Of a DNA stretch of 64,000 nt, positions 11,693 to 21,540 are shown in pieces (position 1 is the first letter of the stretch; each line of letters starts with the position of its first letter). A program made the position numbers and the translations under genes. Below the pieces are notes generated by a model. It saw only the letters and a list, made by a program, of their open reading frames with translations, made no database searches and was not told the DNA's origin. Source of the stretch: Boletus sp. NGJ (lineage: Eukaryota; Basidiomycota; Agaricomycetes; Boletales; Boletaceae); contig JAGTXK010000030.1 in the NCBI GenBank assembly GCA_019096195.1, positions 1 to 64,000 of the forward strand. Direction: 5' to 3'.

Positions 11693-11760
11693 TAGCCTGT
11701 GTAAGTGTAGATTGCTGTAGCTACATGTTGGTTCAATTTGCCTAGTACTACCTCACTCGC

Positions 11761-13350
11761 ATGTCTGAACAACCAGCCAAGAGGCAGTATGCCTTTACTG
11801 TTGCCCTTACTGTCTACTCTGCACTCAAGCAATCATCCAAGGGCAAGAGTACTACCAAACAACAAGAGAAGTCCCTCAAAACCAAGTAATTGCTTTTCCC
11901 ACTCAATAAGGACAACTATCTTGAATTTCTTGAAAGTATTCTCGAGAAGCATGGTCAGACTTAGTACAAGATTTCTAGCAAGCAACGGTTCTCATTCAAG
12001 CTCACTATGGTGAAGACAAAGAGGTATTGTTCCTACTAGTATGGTTGTGCACAGGTCACCTGGCTCACAATTTTTTTAGCCAGTGCACAAGTGAGGCGAT
12101 GGACGTCAATAACAAGTCAGACTACAAAGAGATGGTCCAAAAAATTCATGACGCAGCCGGTGCCAGTGACCTTGGTATAGCAATGAAAATTTTAGTCGAC
12201 ATGAAGCATGTCAAGAAACTTCCATTGCATCAAGCAAACAGCCGCTCCAGAGCCGAAGAGTCAAATATATCTGATAATAACCAAGTATTTTTTTTTTTAA
12301 CCATAACCTGGACATTCTCTAACACATTTTCTAACAAGCCCTCACCATCCTGATCAGCTTCAGATCTAGATGTGCACCTTGCATGATGGTGCATGAAGCT
12401 TGCAAAGATACACAAAGACAGCAATGATGGTCACCTGACATATATTGCGCCATCGGGTACCGCTATCCCACTTACTTCAGCAATGGTGCTCGACTGGGCC
12501 CATGCTTTGGTATAGTATCTCTGTAGATTCATGCTAAAAACATCTAATTTGTCCATAGAAGGAAGGCCAGGCAACATTGAACATGCCGCCTAACATCCCT
12601 TCATTCAATGCTGCCAACAAGGCGATGTTTCTACACCCAGTGCACAAGGCACAGGCTCAGAAAGTTGCTTCACAATCCCCACCATCTCCAAGTCCAAACG
12701 TTGCGCTGGACATCAACTCACTCACATCTGTCATTCTTCTTCAGACTTTAGCCAATCTTTCATCTGTAGCTTGTAATCCAACTACCGCCACAATGCCAAC
12801 AGTTCCAGCTTCAACGATGCCCATTCATTCTGTCCCCAAAAGATCCACCTCCCCTCCAATTCCATCCCCTTCCCAGCTTATGCAGTTTCTCAAATATGCG
12901 GAGACAGAGCTCCATGTCAAGAATGCTACTGTATTTAAGCAGAAACTTGCGGAGCAGCACATCGGCCCCGACATCCTCCCTGAAATTGATGACAGAATAC
13001 TTGCTGTGGAGATTGGGATTCCGGCCGGTGATATAATCCGTCTGAAAAAGGGTTCTATCGCCTGGTGGAATGGTTCTGATGTGAAGCGTAAGCATAGTAA
13101 CACTGATCAGAGTCAATTCAGGTTGCCTACTCATCCACCCCAGAAGAGGGTCGCTTATGAGAAGAAGTACCATGATGGTGGCAGCTGCCACTTCACTGGA
13201 TCTCCGATGATTGCTGGGGATGACGACGGACCGAAAGACTACAATCTTTGGTACCAGTCTACAGATCATGGGACATGGCTTCCTGTTCCGAGAGGATTCA
13301 TTGTTTGTGAGGATGGTGATGATGATGCTTTAGATAGTTTCTTCAAGTAA
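11761..13350 (+). pseudogene. Accessory transposon gene with a SAM-like domain
   Basis: The reading starts MSEQPAKRQYAFTVALTVYS. The first exon holds a TAA (near 11888) and a TAG (near 11963). It continues after an intron with EAMDVNNKSDYKEMVQKIHD and SDLGIAMKILVDMKHVKK (12090-12220). After a further intron come LARWCMKLAKIHKDSNDGHL, YIAPSG and IPLTSAMVLDWAHAL (12375-12510). A last, fully open exon of 257 codons runs 12577-13350. Its middle (about codons 95-165) looks like a SAM-type helical domain: QLMQFLKYAETELHV, IGPDILPEIDD, IGIPAGDIIRLKKGSIAWWN. Such domains mediate protein or nucleic-acid contacts. The gene converges on the transposase. A diverged copy of its N-terminus is found in the small element at 23.9-24.2 kb, so it is a family component rather than captured host sequence. 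Function unknown. Confidence 0.6.
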
Positions 13351-13479
13351 TAGGACAATATCTGCATCGTTAGCCTTACAATCTATTTTCGCTGTGAATT
13401 TGTTATGTCGCTGTGAATTTGTTACAACAACTATACATTCATTGCAGGAGTAATTTGCAAGGCTTTACAACTAACAACT

Positions 13480-14556
13480 ACAGTACTAGGTCCATTTCTC
13501 ACCAAAAAAAAGCCTTCTGCTTTGTCAGGAGTAATGCTCTGACAAGCACATACAATTGTGGTCATTGAGAAGTTATTAGGAAAGCGCCAAAAGTATGCCT
13601 TGATCGCTGAGAACGCTTATTCAATCGGATTATAATCAGGAGAGTAGGGGGGGAGGAAGATAAGCTTGCAAACTAGTAGTAGTTAGTACTATGTAAAGAA
13701 CAACATCACATACATACAGTGCATATCTTCAATAAGCGTGTGGACCTCCTTGGTCTTATGGATGTGGCAATTGTCCATGACGATAATGCTATGGGGACCA
13801 GGATACGGGTTGGTGAGAGGCATCTGTACAAAAGATAAGTAAATACTATACATGAACTACGAAGATGTACCACATGTTCCTTCAAAAATCTCACGAAGCA
13901 CTGACTGTTGACTGGTCCTTCTATGATATTATATGCAATAATATCATTAAGAGTGATGGTAGGAAGGATTGAGAACCTTGTTTCTCGAACAAAGCATCTG
14001 CTGACACAGCAGCGGACACCCTTCCCCGACCAGCCATATTGGTGGGTGGATGTCCGCTTATGCTTGGCTGCTTCATTGATAAAAAGAAGCATATTCGGAT
14101 CCGGCACATCAGCAGCAATCCAATTCATTTAGATCACACGTGTCTCTTCATTTCATTCTGTGGCTGCACACAAACGACTTTACGTGTGATGGAAAGACAT
14201 TGGAGTGTTTGAAGAAGATTTGAAAGCATTACGAACTTTTGATGCTTGGCCCAAAGTTCATGCTGAAGCTTGTCAAGGTAGATGGTGTTGCAATTCTGGA
14301 TAACGGTGGAAATGAAAGCAATGTCAGTAGAGGTGAGGAGTCGACGGTGCCCAGTTGTGAGAAAATATTTGCTCGGGTTGGTGATGGTGCCATATTTCAA
14401 GTACAAAGAGAGCGTCCTGTAAACTAGTGATTTCTTGATACCTAGTATGCAGCAGATATCATTGACGCTATGGTTGTCATTGTACAGGAGTGGGATTCGA
14501 GCTTTGACATTGGGAGGCATGACGTGGTAGGGCCCTGGCATGGGAGTGCAAAACAA
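13480..14556 (-). pseudogene. Tc1/mariner-type DDE transposase, inactivated
   Basis: Read leftward, residues about 1-140 include a helix-turn-helix (HSVNDICCILGIKKSLVYRT), RRLLTSTDIAFI and YLDKLQHELWAKH. After a frame break comes DVPDPNMLLFINEAAKHKRT, where family members have FIDEAA: the first catalytic Asp is Asn here. Then SILPTITLNDIIAYNIIEG, the second catalytic block IVMDNCHIHKT and, after another break, LPPPYSPDYNPIE with the third acidic residue. That Glu is followed at once by a stop and then AFSAIKAYFWRFP. DDE_3-type transposases cut and rejoin DNA at the TIRs with two metal ions held by D, D and D/E. This copy lacks one ligand and has stops, so it cannot be active. Confidence 0.75.
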
Positions 14557-14759
14557 ACATGCTTATTCAGCTACGCAGGTGAAAGGAACTTGCAACGAAC
14601 AGGAGAAAGAAACCTAAACCCAATATCGGAAGCGTTGCTAACTAAAGCAATGTGCGACAGAGAGAAGGGCAATTTCAAGGCTAGGGGAAACATGGTGCTC
14701 TACTGGCTACTTATATATACTACCGGTAGTGGCGCACGGACCATGCTGTGCTATGACGT

Positions 14760-15660
14760 CGTAGGGTACTGGGTATGACATCACAGGAACAAGGGAATGT
14801 TAGTGTCCAATGGCAAAAAGGGAAAGCGATGGAATGAGATGTGTGTGGTATACGCATGTAAGTGAAATGGTAGTCCAGAATGCTCTAGGCGTGGCTGCGT
14901 GTGATATACTTAAAGGGGAACTAATAGATGGAAGCGAGAAGGGAAATGAAAGAGTGATGCATGAGGCATCACATAAGTTGATCGTTGGATCTGGTATCAA
15001 GACGGGATCATATCGGGGGATAGATCGGGTCTTGTCTGGGTCTTGTGATCTGGCATTCGTCTGATCAGTACTTGGGTTAATCTAGTGTGGGCTTGATTAG
15101 TACTTGGTGACGGCATCGTGGGATGGCGTCGGGTGTGATCTATGGCGTGAGCCGGGGATCGGGGTGAGCGGGAAGTCGAGGATCTGGAGGTGGGCTCCTG
15201 ATTAGTACTTGTGTAGTGTACCGAGCTCTGCATCAGGTACTGTCTACAGGGGGGCGTGCGTGTAATGAGCATATACGTGACAAGGGGGTTCTTGTCATCG
15301 TACGGCATGTTATGTTACGTGGTGTGGCTACCGAGTGCTGCATCAGGCAGGTCCATGGGGGAGGTGTAGTTTATAGGCGTGCGGGCCTTACTTGTGGCTG
15401 TGGGGCCAGGGTTTAGCCGTGAGGCTACTTGGTGTCGTAGTGTAGCGGGTACGACTAGGGTACGACTAATGAAAGTGTACTTAGGTGTGGTTGATGGTAT
15501 GGTGTATCGTATGGGGGAGGATACAACAAGTGACTACTCTAGGTGTATGCGTAGGTGAGGCTGGGATGGAGTTTGGGTGATGGTAGGCGAGTGTATCGTC
15601 TATAGGTGGTGCGAAAGTGTAGGTAGGAGTGCCAATAAGTAGGTGGTATAATAGGTGATC
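14760..15660 (+). other. G/T-rich noncoding block of the 4.16-kb transposon
   Basis: There is no credible protein frame. Short direct repeats are present: TGAT(C/T)AGTACTTG three times (15062, 15096, 15199) and a 20-bp ACCGAG..CTGCATCAGG unit twice (15221, 15329). It lies upstream of the transposase start, so it is the transposase 5' region and the subterminal zone. Repeated subterminal words can be transposase binding sites, but that is inference. The small related element at 23254-24287 lacks this block. Confidence 0.5.
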
Positions 15661-15674
15661 GTTTCAGCAGGCCA

Positions 15675-15764
15675 CCCACTCAGCTGCACCTGGAGTCCCT
15701 TTCTGGCTGTCTCCGAGGCACGACTTTTCAGAATTTGTTTTCCACAGAGATTTGCAAACAGCTG
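15675..15764 (-). repeat. Right terminal inverted repeat of the 4.16-kb transposon
   Basis: Inverted partner of 11603-11692. It ends GCAAACAGCTG immediately before the TA duplication at 15765-15766. The first 25 bases are also related to the ends of the small element at 23254-24287. Confidence 0.85.
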
Positions 15765-16101
15765 TAATTGAATTTGAAATTGAATGGCTTGAAATTGCAT
15801 TAGGATTAGGATTAGGATTGCTAAGCCACTATGAAAGCACTATGTATACTATGGCATCACTATGACCACTATGGAAGTACTATGAGAATACTATGACCAT
15901 TATGAAAGTACTATGAGAATACTATGACCACTATGAAAGTACTATAAGAATACTATGACAGACTATGGCCACACTATAAATAGACTACAAGACACTGTCA
16001 TAGTACTATCAAACCACTATCCAGTTGGACTCTCACTATGAGCACTATGTTACTGTCCAGTACTGGACAGCACTGGACAGCTAGTCCTGTTTTTACTGAT
16101 G

Positions 16102-17430
16102 CACTGCTTTCAACAGGGTGGTGCTCAATATCAGTTCATGTTCACATCATTTGGTCAGTGCTGGTCCTTGGCCAAGGTCTGTTAGTGGGGTGGCTCGGCT
16201 GAACAGGAACATGTGGGTCATGGTGCACTCACTCAAGTGACTCATTCTGACCTTCTTTGTTGCAGTGTGACACTCTCATTCAGTCCTCCTCAATGAGCTA
16301 CACACCTATGAGACCAACTACAGTGATGCACTTGTGCCAGTTCCATGAAATGCCAATAAGTCATTGATGGGGGAGGCAACACTCATTCAACCTGTCTCAA
16401 TTGAGGAACTGCACTTGGTACACACCTCCATCACAGCTGACATTCAAGGGCTGAGAAATGGAATGGACTGACTGACTGGAGCTGTTAGCAAACTCAGCAA
16501 CATCATTAGTAAAATTACATATGGCTTAATCTGGCTTATTTTAGCTAATTCTGCTTGTTAAATTGCAAAATATATTCAATACCATGATCATGTGTTCCAG
16601 AACATCAGAAACATCAACTACAATCAAACTATTTTACTTTTCAACAAAATGAAGCTTAGAATTTGTTTCTGTGTCAGATTTGGAAATGTTGTGCAAGTCA
16701 ATAAGCTAAATAAGACAGATTAAGATGCATGTAATTTTACTGATGATGTCATTGATGCCGCTCATGCAGCTTCTGCCATGAGTCCCTTGAACCCCACCCC
16801 ACTGATGATCAAGATTCCATCCCACACTATCCCCTTTGCTGCCACAGACACTGGCCAGTAGTGCCACCTCACACCAGAATCATGACATCCATGCATTGGG
16901 ACTGGGTGCACTAGGATAACAGTGGCTGCCCCTCACTGACCTTATCCAGACCACTGCCTCAGGTGCCACTGGCGGAATGGGTCCAACTTGCAGGTCGTTC
17001 TTGTTGTCACACTGACTCAGGCTTCCAAAGGCCAGGCTCATCATTCCTAACATTCCCATCCTTTGCCCTGATGGGACATGGCAATCATGCAAGTCCTGGA
17101 TTCATGGTGGGACATTGTTACACACTGGACAACTGGCGACCCTGACCTTGGCCTTCACACACCCCTCAAGAACTGGCCACTTGAGTGGACCCAAGGGAGT
17201 AACCGCATCTTCACCATCAAGTACTTCAAACAGTCCATTATTGCACTCAAGTTCATAAACATGTAAGTTCTCCCATCACACTCTTGATCACCTTCACTGA
17301 CATCTGATGGCCCATGGCTACAACTACCATTCAGACAAGGTGAAGTTTCTTACTACTTACCCACAAGCCGAGAGGGGGTATACTGCTCTCCTTCATGCCA
17401 TCAACACCGCATGACAGGAGCGAGGTGAGA
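16102..17430 (+). pseudogene. Crypton-like tyrosine recombinase, 3' part after the insertion
   Basis: It resumes with CFQQGGAQYQFMFTSFGQCW and WGGSAEQEHV. In active relatives, as I remember them, this reads CFRRGGAQYRFM and WWGGWAEGEH, so the catalytic-box arginines have become Gln/Cys, as expected for CpG decay. Then come LNELHTYETNYSDAL-type text, MGEATLIQPVSIEELHLVHT (16,365-16,425) and LSNIISKI. After an intron-like gap follows WDIVTHWTTGDPDLGLHTPL, KNWPLEWTQGSNRIF and KYFKQSIIALKF (17,100-17,265). After a second gap come YHSDKVKFLTTYPQAERGYT and HAIN (17,325-17,410). This is the characteristic C-terminal tail of the family. Together with 10082-10767 it is one gene split by the non-autonomous element. 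Confidence 0.7.
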
Positions 17431-18119
17431 GGGAAACATGACTGCACCGAGACTGCCATCAATGCCATGATGCATCCAGCATCAACACCTCCACTACTGC
17501 CACCATCATCATACCATCGTCCATGCCCTCTCTATGTTAGCAGCTCCATTGTTCTATTGCCACCACTCTTCAAGTTGGCCTCTCAATAGTTAGCAGTATG
17601 TAGTGCCTCTCATACTAGTCCATCTTGTAGCATACTCCACTACCTGGGCACCATTTCACAAGTATTTGTGGTCTCCATAGTATACAGTATATCATATCCA
17701 TTTGAGCAGTTCATATCCACCTTGTTCTTGAGACAAGCACGAGATGTGCGCAGATGAAAATGACAGTCAATGGTGTCCAAAACAGACAAGGAATCCCAAG
17801 TCACATGTAATTGCAAGCAGTATTGACCAATCCAAGTGTGCACAGCATGTACAGTCATCCACCACTGTTTGCACCACTGAATTTGTCTGAGCTCATACAT
17901 CACAACAACAATACTTATAGTAGACCAGAAGTTGTAATATTTATTGTATATATCTAAACATTGTCTTTGTAAAAAATTGAGTGCATCAAGAGTGTTGTGC
18001 AGTTGTGATTGTGAAATGCAAGTTTGAGCTCTTATTGTGCACCCACCACTATTTGTGCCAGGTCAAAAATGGAATATCAACATCATGATTACCTTTGGCC
18101 CACAATCTCCAATATCAAT
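17431..18119. other. Stretch without a recognisable gene
   Basis: Only a short frame on the minus strand (17640-17903) with several Trp and Cys codons. I do not recognise it. A short stretch of it resembles the + strand near 21945-21990 (repeated AAACAGTGGTGG words), perhaps another old repeat. Confidence 0.4.
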
Positions 18120-20065
18120 CATCCACTACACTCCCACCATCATCTTCACCTGACACTCCATCAGACACATTGTTGCTGCTCTCATCTCCACTCCCACCAG
18201 TGATGTCCTGACCCTTTCCCCCAACTTTCTGTGATATAGGTTCAATTCCTGTCAAAACTGGTTGTTTTCATCAAGTCCGTCTGTTCTCTTGCTTCGCCAG
18301 ATCCTTTTCATCCTCCCAAACTGCCAGCTCTTTCCTGTACTCCTTCTGACAAGTCCAGTTTCTCTCAAGTTGACCTTTCTCTGCATTTTTCCATTCTACC
18401 CTTTCCTTATTGTGTGTTCCTTTTGTTTTTTGGCACTTGTATTTTGCCAATTCTTCCTTCTCAGCCACCTTGTTATGATCAATGACTTGCTGGTAAAATT
18501 CATTGCCTGTCAAATACTTTGGTAAGCCATCCCCCATCAATTTCCCTTTCTTCTTCTTTGCATTGTGTTCCTTTTCTTCTCGTGCTGCTAGCTGACTGTG
18601 CAGATGATTACAGTAGATTCCATTTAGGACATCTGCTGCATGCAAACCAGTCACTTGTGTTTTCAGCCGGGCCTTGTGGTCATAGGATTCATGCAATACA
18701 TCTTGGTAAGTCTTCTTTATACTATCTTCTGGCTCATGTTCTAGAAGATCATGTCTTCATTTATAGGTGGGTGAGATTTAAAGTGGTGTAAACACTGGGA
18801 GCTGATCATCTACAGTAATCGGTGATGGCTGGACAAGGAATGATGCTGATGATTGTGCAAGTGCATTCAGACCTGATGAGGTTCTGGCAGCTACAAAAAA
18901 CATGATCAGTAGGTTGTTACTGAATTATATCGCTCACATACACATCACTGAGACAAGTGCTTGAATAGGGCTAGATTGTGTAATGGGCAGATGTCTGACC
19001 ACTGACGTTTTAAGACTTGGGGCCATTTTATCTGATGCAATCACCTCAGGATTGAATGGCCAGACTCCAGTGACCTGAAATGCTGTGTGGATGGTTTCTG
19101 GGGTAAGCGCTCACCAATGGGCCTGTAGACAGACTGAAACAAAGTTTGTTTTCATTATTTTTTGTCTTGTTTGGCTTTGAAATGCATCCAGCTCCTGTGA
19201 CCAATATTCTTTGAGTGGTCCAAAGACCACGACATCAAGACCTTGATAAATGTGTGTTGCATGAGCTGGATAGCAAAGTATGTGAATGTTATGATCCCTT
19301 GCATAGTCTAAAAAATCCCATGTGTAGTGGGAGTTGTGTCCATCCATGAGAAGCATTCATGCACATTCATTAGCCTTGCTATGGGTCTTTTGTTCAAAAT
19401 CTTCAATCCAAAGACAACTGATAACCTTATCCATCCAGCCCTTATCAGAATGAGCAATACTAATGTATGTTGATATTAGATGTGGACTGTGCTAACATGT
19501 CACTTATGATGCCCTTAGCTCATTTTCTTGATGCCATGAGGTCGAAAAGCCTTTTTCCTTGTAGATCATGGCTGGTGGGATTTCATCTCCATCTGCACAT
19601 ATTGTCACCATCACAGTAATATTTTCGCAGTTTCCATCATGTTGCTGATACTGTGTCTTCTTGTTAGCCACTCCGATAACACATTGTGTCTGACCACCAC
19701 CAGATTGAAATCCTATTTCATCTGCAGCCCATAGGCAATCTTCTGCAATATCCTGCTCCTTTATAGTGCTTCCCAGTAAATTGAACCATGCTTTGTGTGT
19801 GTGCTCGTTGACAGCCCAACTGCATGTGGTATCCAAAGCAGAACTCCAAAATTGACCCAATTGGGTATGATGACACCCAATGAAATGGTCTGTCCAGTTC
19901 TTTCCAACTCCTGATGCTGGAAAATTCTCAGCACTTTGTGCATGTAGTATGCTGTCAACATGGTGCTTCAAGGAGTGATGTCTGAGAGGGAAACCTTGTG
20001 ATGCATACTCAAGACAAAACTTGACAACCTGTTCTTCCTTTTGTTCTGATAACCAGGTCTTTGTT
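18120..20065 (-). pseudogene. Pogo-like (DDE_1) transposase, catalytic and C-terminal part
   Basis: Read leftward from 20,065 it gives WLSEQKEEQVVKFCLEYASQ, GFPLRHHSLKHHVD and GVGKNWTDHFIGCH, the CENP-B-type DNA-binding region. Then AWFNLLGSTI, AADEIGFQSGGGQT (first Asp), ENITVMVTICADGDEIPPAM and, after frame breaks, MLLMDGHNSHYTWDFLDYAR (second Asp). CYPAHATHIYQGLDVVVFGP follows with the third acidic residue. A C-terminal basic coiled segment (18271-18696) has KKKKGKLMGDGLPKYLTG. This arrangement is a pogo/Fot1-like transposase. The catalytic Asp residues are still readable but stops and shifts separate the blocks. The N-terminus lies beyond the 1.2-kb insertion, at 21277-21540. Confidence 0.75.
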
Positions 20066-21276
20066 CATCAGTAAATATAGGATTTCATCATAGTGCTCAT
20101 AGTCCATAGTAATTTCATAGATAATTCATAGTATTCATAGTATCATAGTATTGAAAGGGTATTTATAGTATCCATAGTATATTCATAGTGTGCATAGTAT
20201 CATAGTATCATAGTACCATAGCATTTCATAGTGTTCATAGTGTTCATAGTGTCATAGTATTGAATGTGTATTCATAGTATTCATAGTATATTCATAGTGT
20301 TCATAGTATCATAGTGTCATAATACCATAGCATTTCATAGCATTCATAGTACATCCATAGTAGTCATAGTCATTGTAGTAATTTAAGCTAAATCTAAACC
20401 TAAACCTAAATCAAAAGTATACAAAAAGTGTAGTCAAAGGTGTAGTCAAATGTTGTACAAAAAGTGTAGGAAAGAGTGTAATACAGTGTAGCAAAAATGC
20501 GCACCAAATGTAGCAAAAGTGTAGCAAACAAAGTGTAGTAAAAAAAGCAAACAAAGTGTAGCAGAGTGTAGTACAGTGTAGCAAACAAAGTGTACCAAAA
20601 GTGTACCAAAAATGCGCACCAAAGTGTAGTAAAAGTGTAGTCACAAAGTGTACCACCTATACTCAAAAAAAATATCCAAGTCCATTTTCCCACACTCAGT
20701 GTTCAAAAAGCGGACATTGTTTGCCAATATTTGTGCCACCATTCTTATATAAACAAGCCAGACTTCAAAAACTTTTCCACATTCTCTTGTTTCTTGATTT
20801 TATCCTTCTCTACTTATTACATGAAGTCAACACTTTACTTTGTAAATCATTAGGATTGGGATTAGAATTGGGATTGGAATTGGGACTGGGATTAGAATTA
20901 GAATTAGAATTAGAATTAGAATTAGTAGAATTAATATTTGATTGAATTTGAAATTAGAATTGGCTTGAAATTGAATTAGAATTAGAATGAGAATTAGAAT
21001 TGCTAAGCCAGTATGGAAGCACTATGTATACTATGGCATTACAATGACCACACTATGAGATACTATGGGAATACTATGACCACTATGAAAGTACTATGAG
21101 AATACTATGTATGAGACACTGAGAATACTATGACAGACTATGGCCACACTATGAACAGAGTATGAGACACTGTCATAGTACTATCAAACCACTATCCAGT
21201 TGGACCCTCACTATGAGCACTATGTTACTGTCCAGTACTGTCCAGCACTGGACAGTTAGTCCTGTTTTTACTGATG
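20066..21276 (+). mobile_element. Satellite-built non-autonomous element, copy 3
   Basis: 1,211 bp, same layout and orientation as copy 2. It has end CATCAGTAAATATAGGAT, a CATAGT array (20095-20390), a short CCTAAA run (20397-20411) where copies 1 and 2 have CCTAAT, and an AAAGTGTAG array (20420-20660). The TATA-bearing core (20685-20850), a GGATTG/GAATTA array (20849-20935), a CTATGA array (21000-21180), the GTCCAGTACTGTCCAG zone and CCTGTTTTTACTGATG follow. Both flanks show TT, a possible 2-bp target duplication. It interrupts the pogo-like transposase gene on the opposite strand. A 115-codon frame in the core (20601-20945) matches those in the other copies. Confidence 0.85.
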
Positions 21277-21540
21277 TTTCCATACTACTCTGTTATTGGG
21301 TGTGCCCTCCATCTATCCATCATTGCACAGTGTCTCAGCTGACCCTAACATCCTTATAGCCAGGCTTGGCCTGCCATCTTTTTTCAACAGTGTCGCAAAT
21401 CTTCTGAATGCTCTCTTGGATTACTTCGGGTTTTGATCTTTGTTCTTGTAATATCTCAACTGCTTCTGCTATAGCCTCTTCTTGCTTGCTGGCCTGTAAA
21501 CATTTCTTTTTAGTCTTTGAATGAGCACAACCCACCATTT
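21277..21540 (-). pseudogene. Pogo-like transposase, N-terminal part
   Basis: The minus strand encodes ASKQEEAIAEAVEILQEQRS, KPEVIQESIQKICDTVEKRW and QAKPGYKDV before a stop next to the insertion. An Ala/Glu-rich helix followed by ESI-KIC is the psq-like start of the same pogo-type family. Position and strand make it the upstream half of the gene at 18120-20065, separated by copy 3 of the non-autonomous element. Confidence 0.55.

Larger units (their letters stand above)
11603..15764. mobile_element. Tc1/mariner-type transposon with two convergent genes, 4,162 bp
   Basis: Both ends carry a long terminal inverted repeat of about 90 bp. The left starts CAGCTATTTGCAAATCTCTG; the complement of the right end starts CAGCTGTTTGCAAATCTCTG, and the match continues through GTGCCTCGGAGACAGCCAG. 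TA flanks both ends (11601-11602 and 15765-15766), the Tc1/mariner target duplication. The uninterrupted site can be read in copy 1 of the host element (AATATTTAATTGAATTTG on its complementary strand), so the boundaries are exact. Inside are an accessory gene on + (11761-13350) and a DDE transposase on - (13480-14556), plus a G/T-rich noncoding block (14760-15660). The element has clearly more CpG than its surroundings, so it is younger. Confidence 0.85.
10768..16101 (+). mobile_element. Satellite-built non-autonomous element, copy 2, split by a 4.16-kb insertion
   Basis: The left half is 10768-11600 and the right half 15767-16101, together about 1.17 kb against 1,145 bp for copy 1. The left end is CATCAGTAAATATAG; the right end is the complement of CATCAGTAAAAACAGG. 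The left half has the CATAGT array, (CCTAAT)n near 11020-11050, the AAAGTGTAG array (11055-11305), the TATA-bearing core (11310-11490) and the (ATTAGA)n array. The right half has a short hexamer array (15805-15825), the CTATGA array and the terminal CTGTCCAGTACTGGACAG-like palindrome (16051-16080). The element disrupts a tyrosine-recombinase gene: H at the left junction and CFQQGG at the right are consecutive in the intact protein. The break at 11601/15766 holds the Tc1-type insertion. Confidence 0.85.

Noticed and set aside
12811-13269. A 152-codon gene on the minus strand
   Set aside because: It lies antisense to the open 257-codon exon of the accessory transposon gene, which has the coherent SAM-like reading. 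The antisense frame has no recognisable features.
18230-18262. A tRNA gene suggested by the B-box-like GGTTCAATTCC
   Set aside because: There is no matching A box or acceptor-stem pairing at the right distance, and the stretch lies in the C-terminal relic of the pogo-like transposase.
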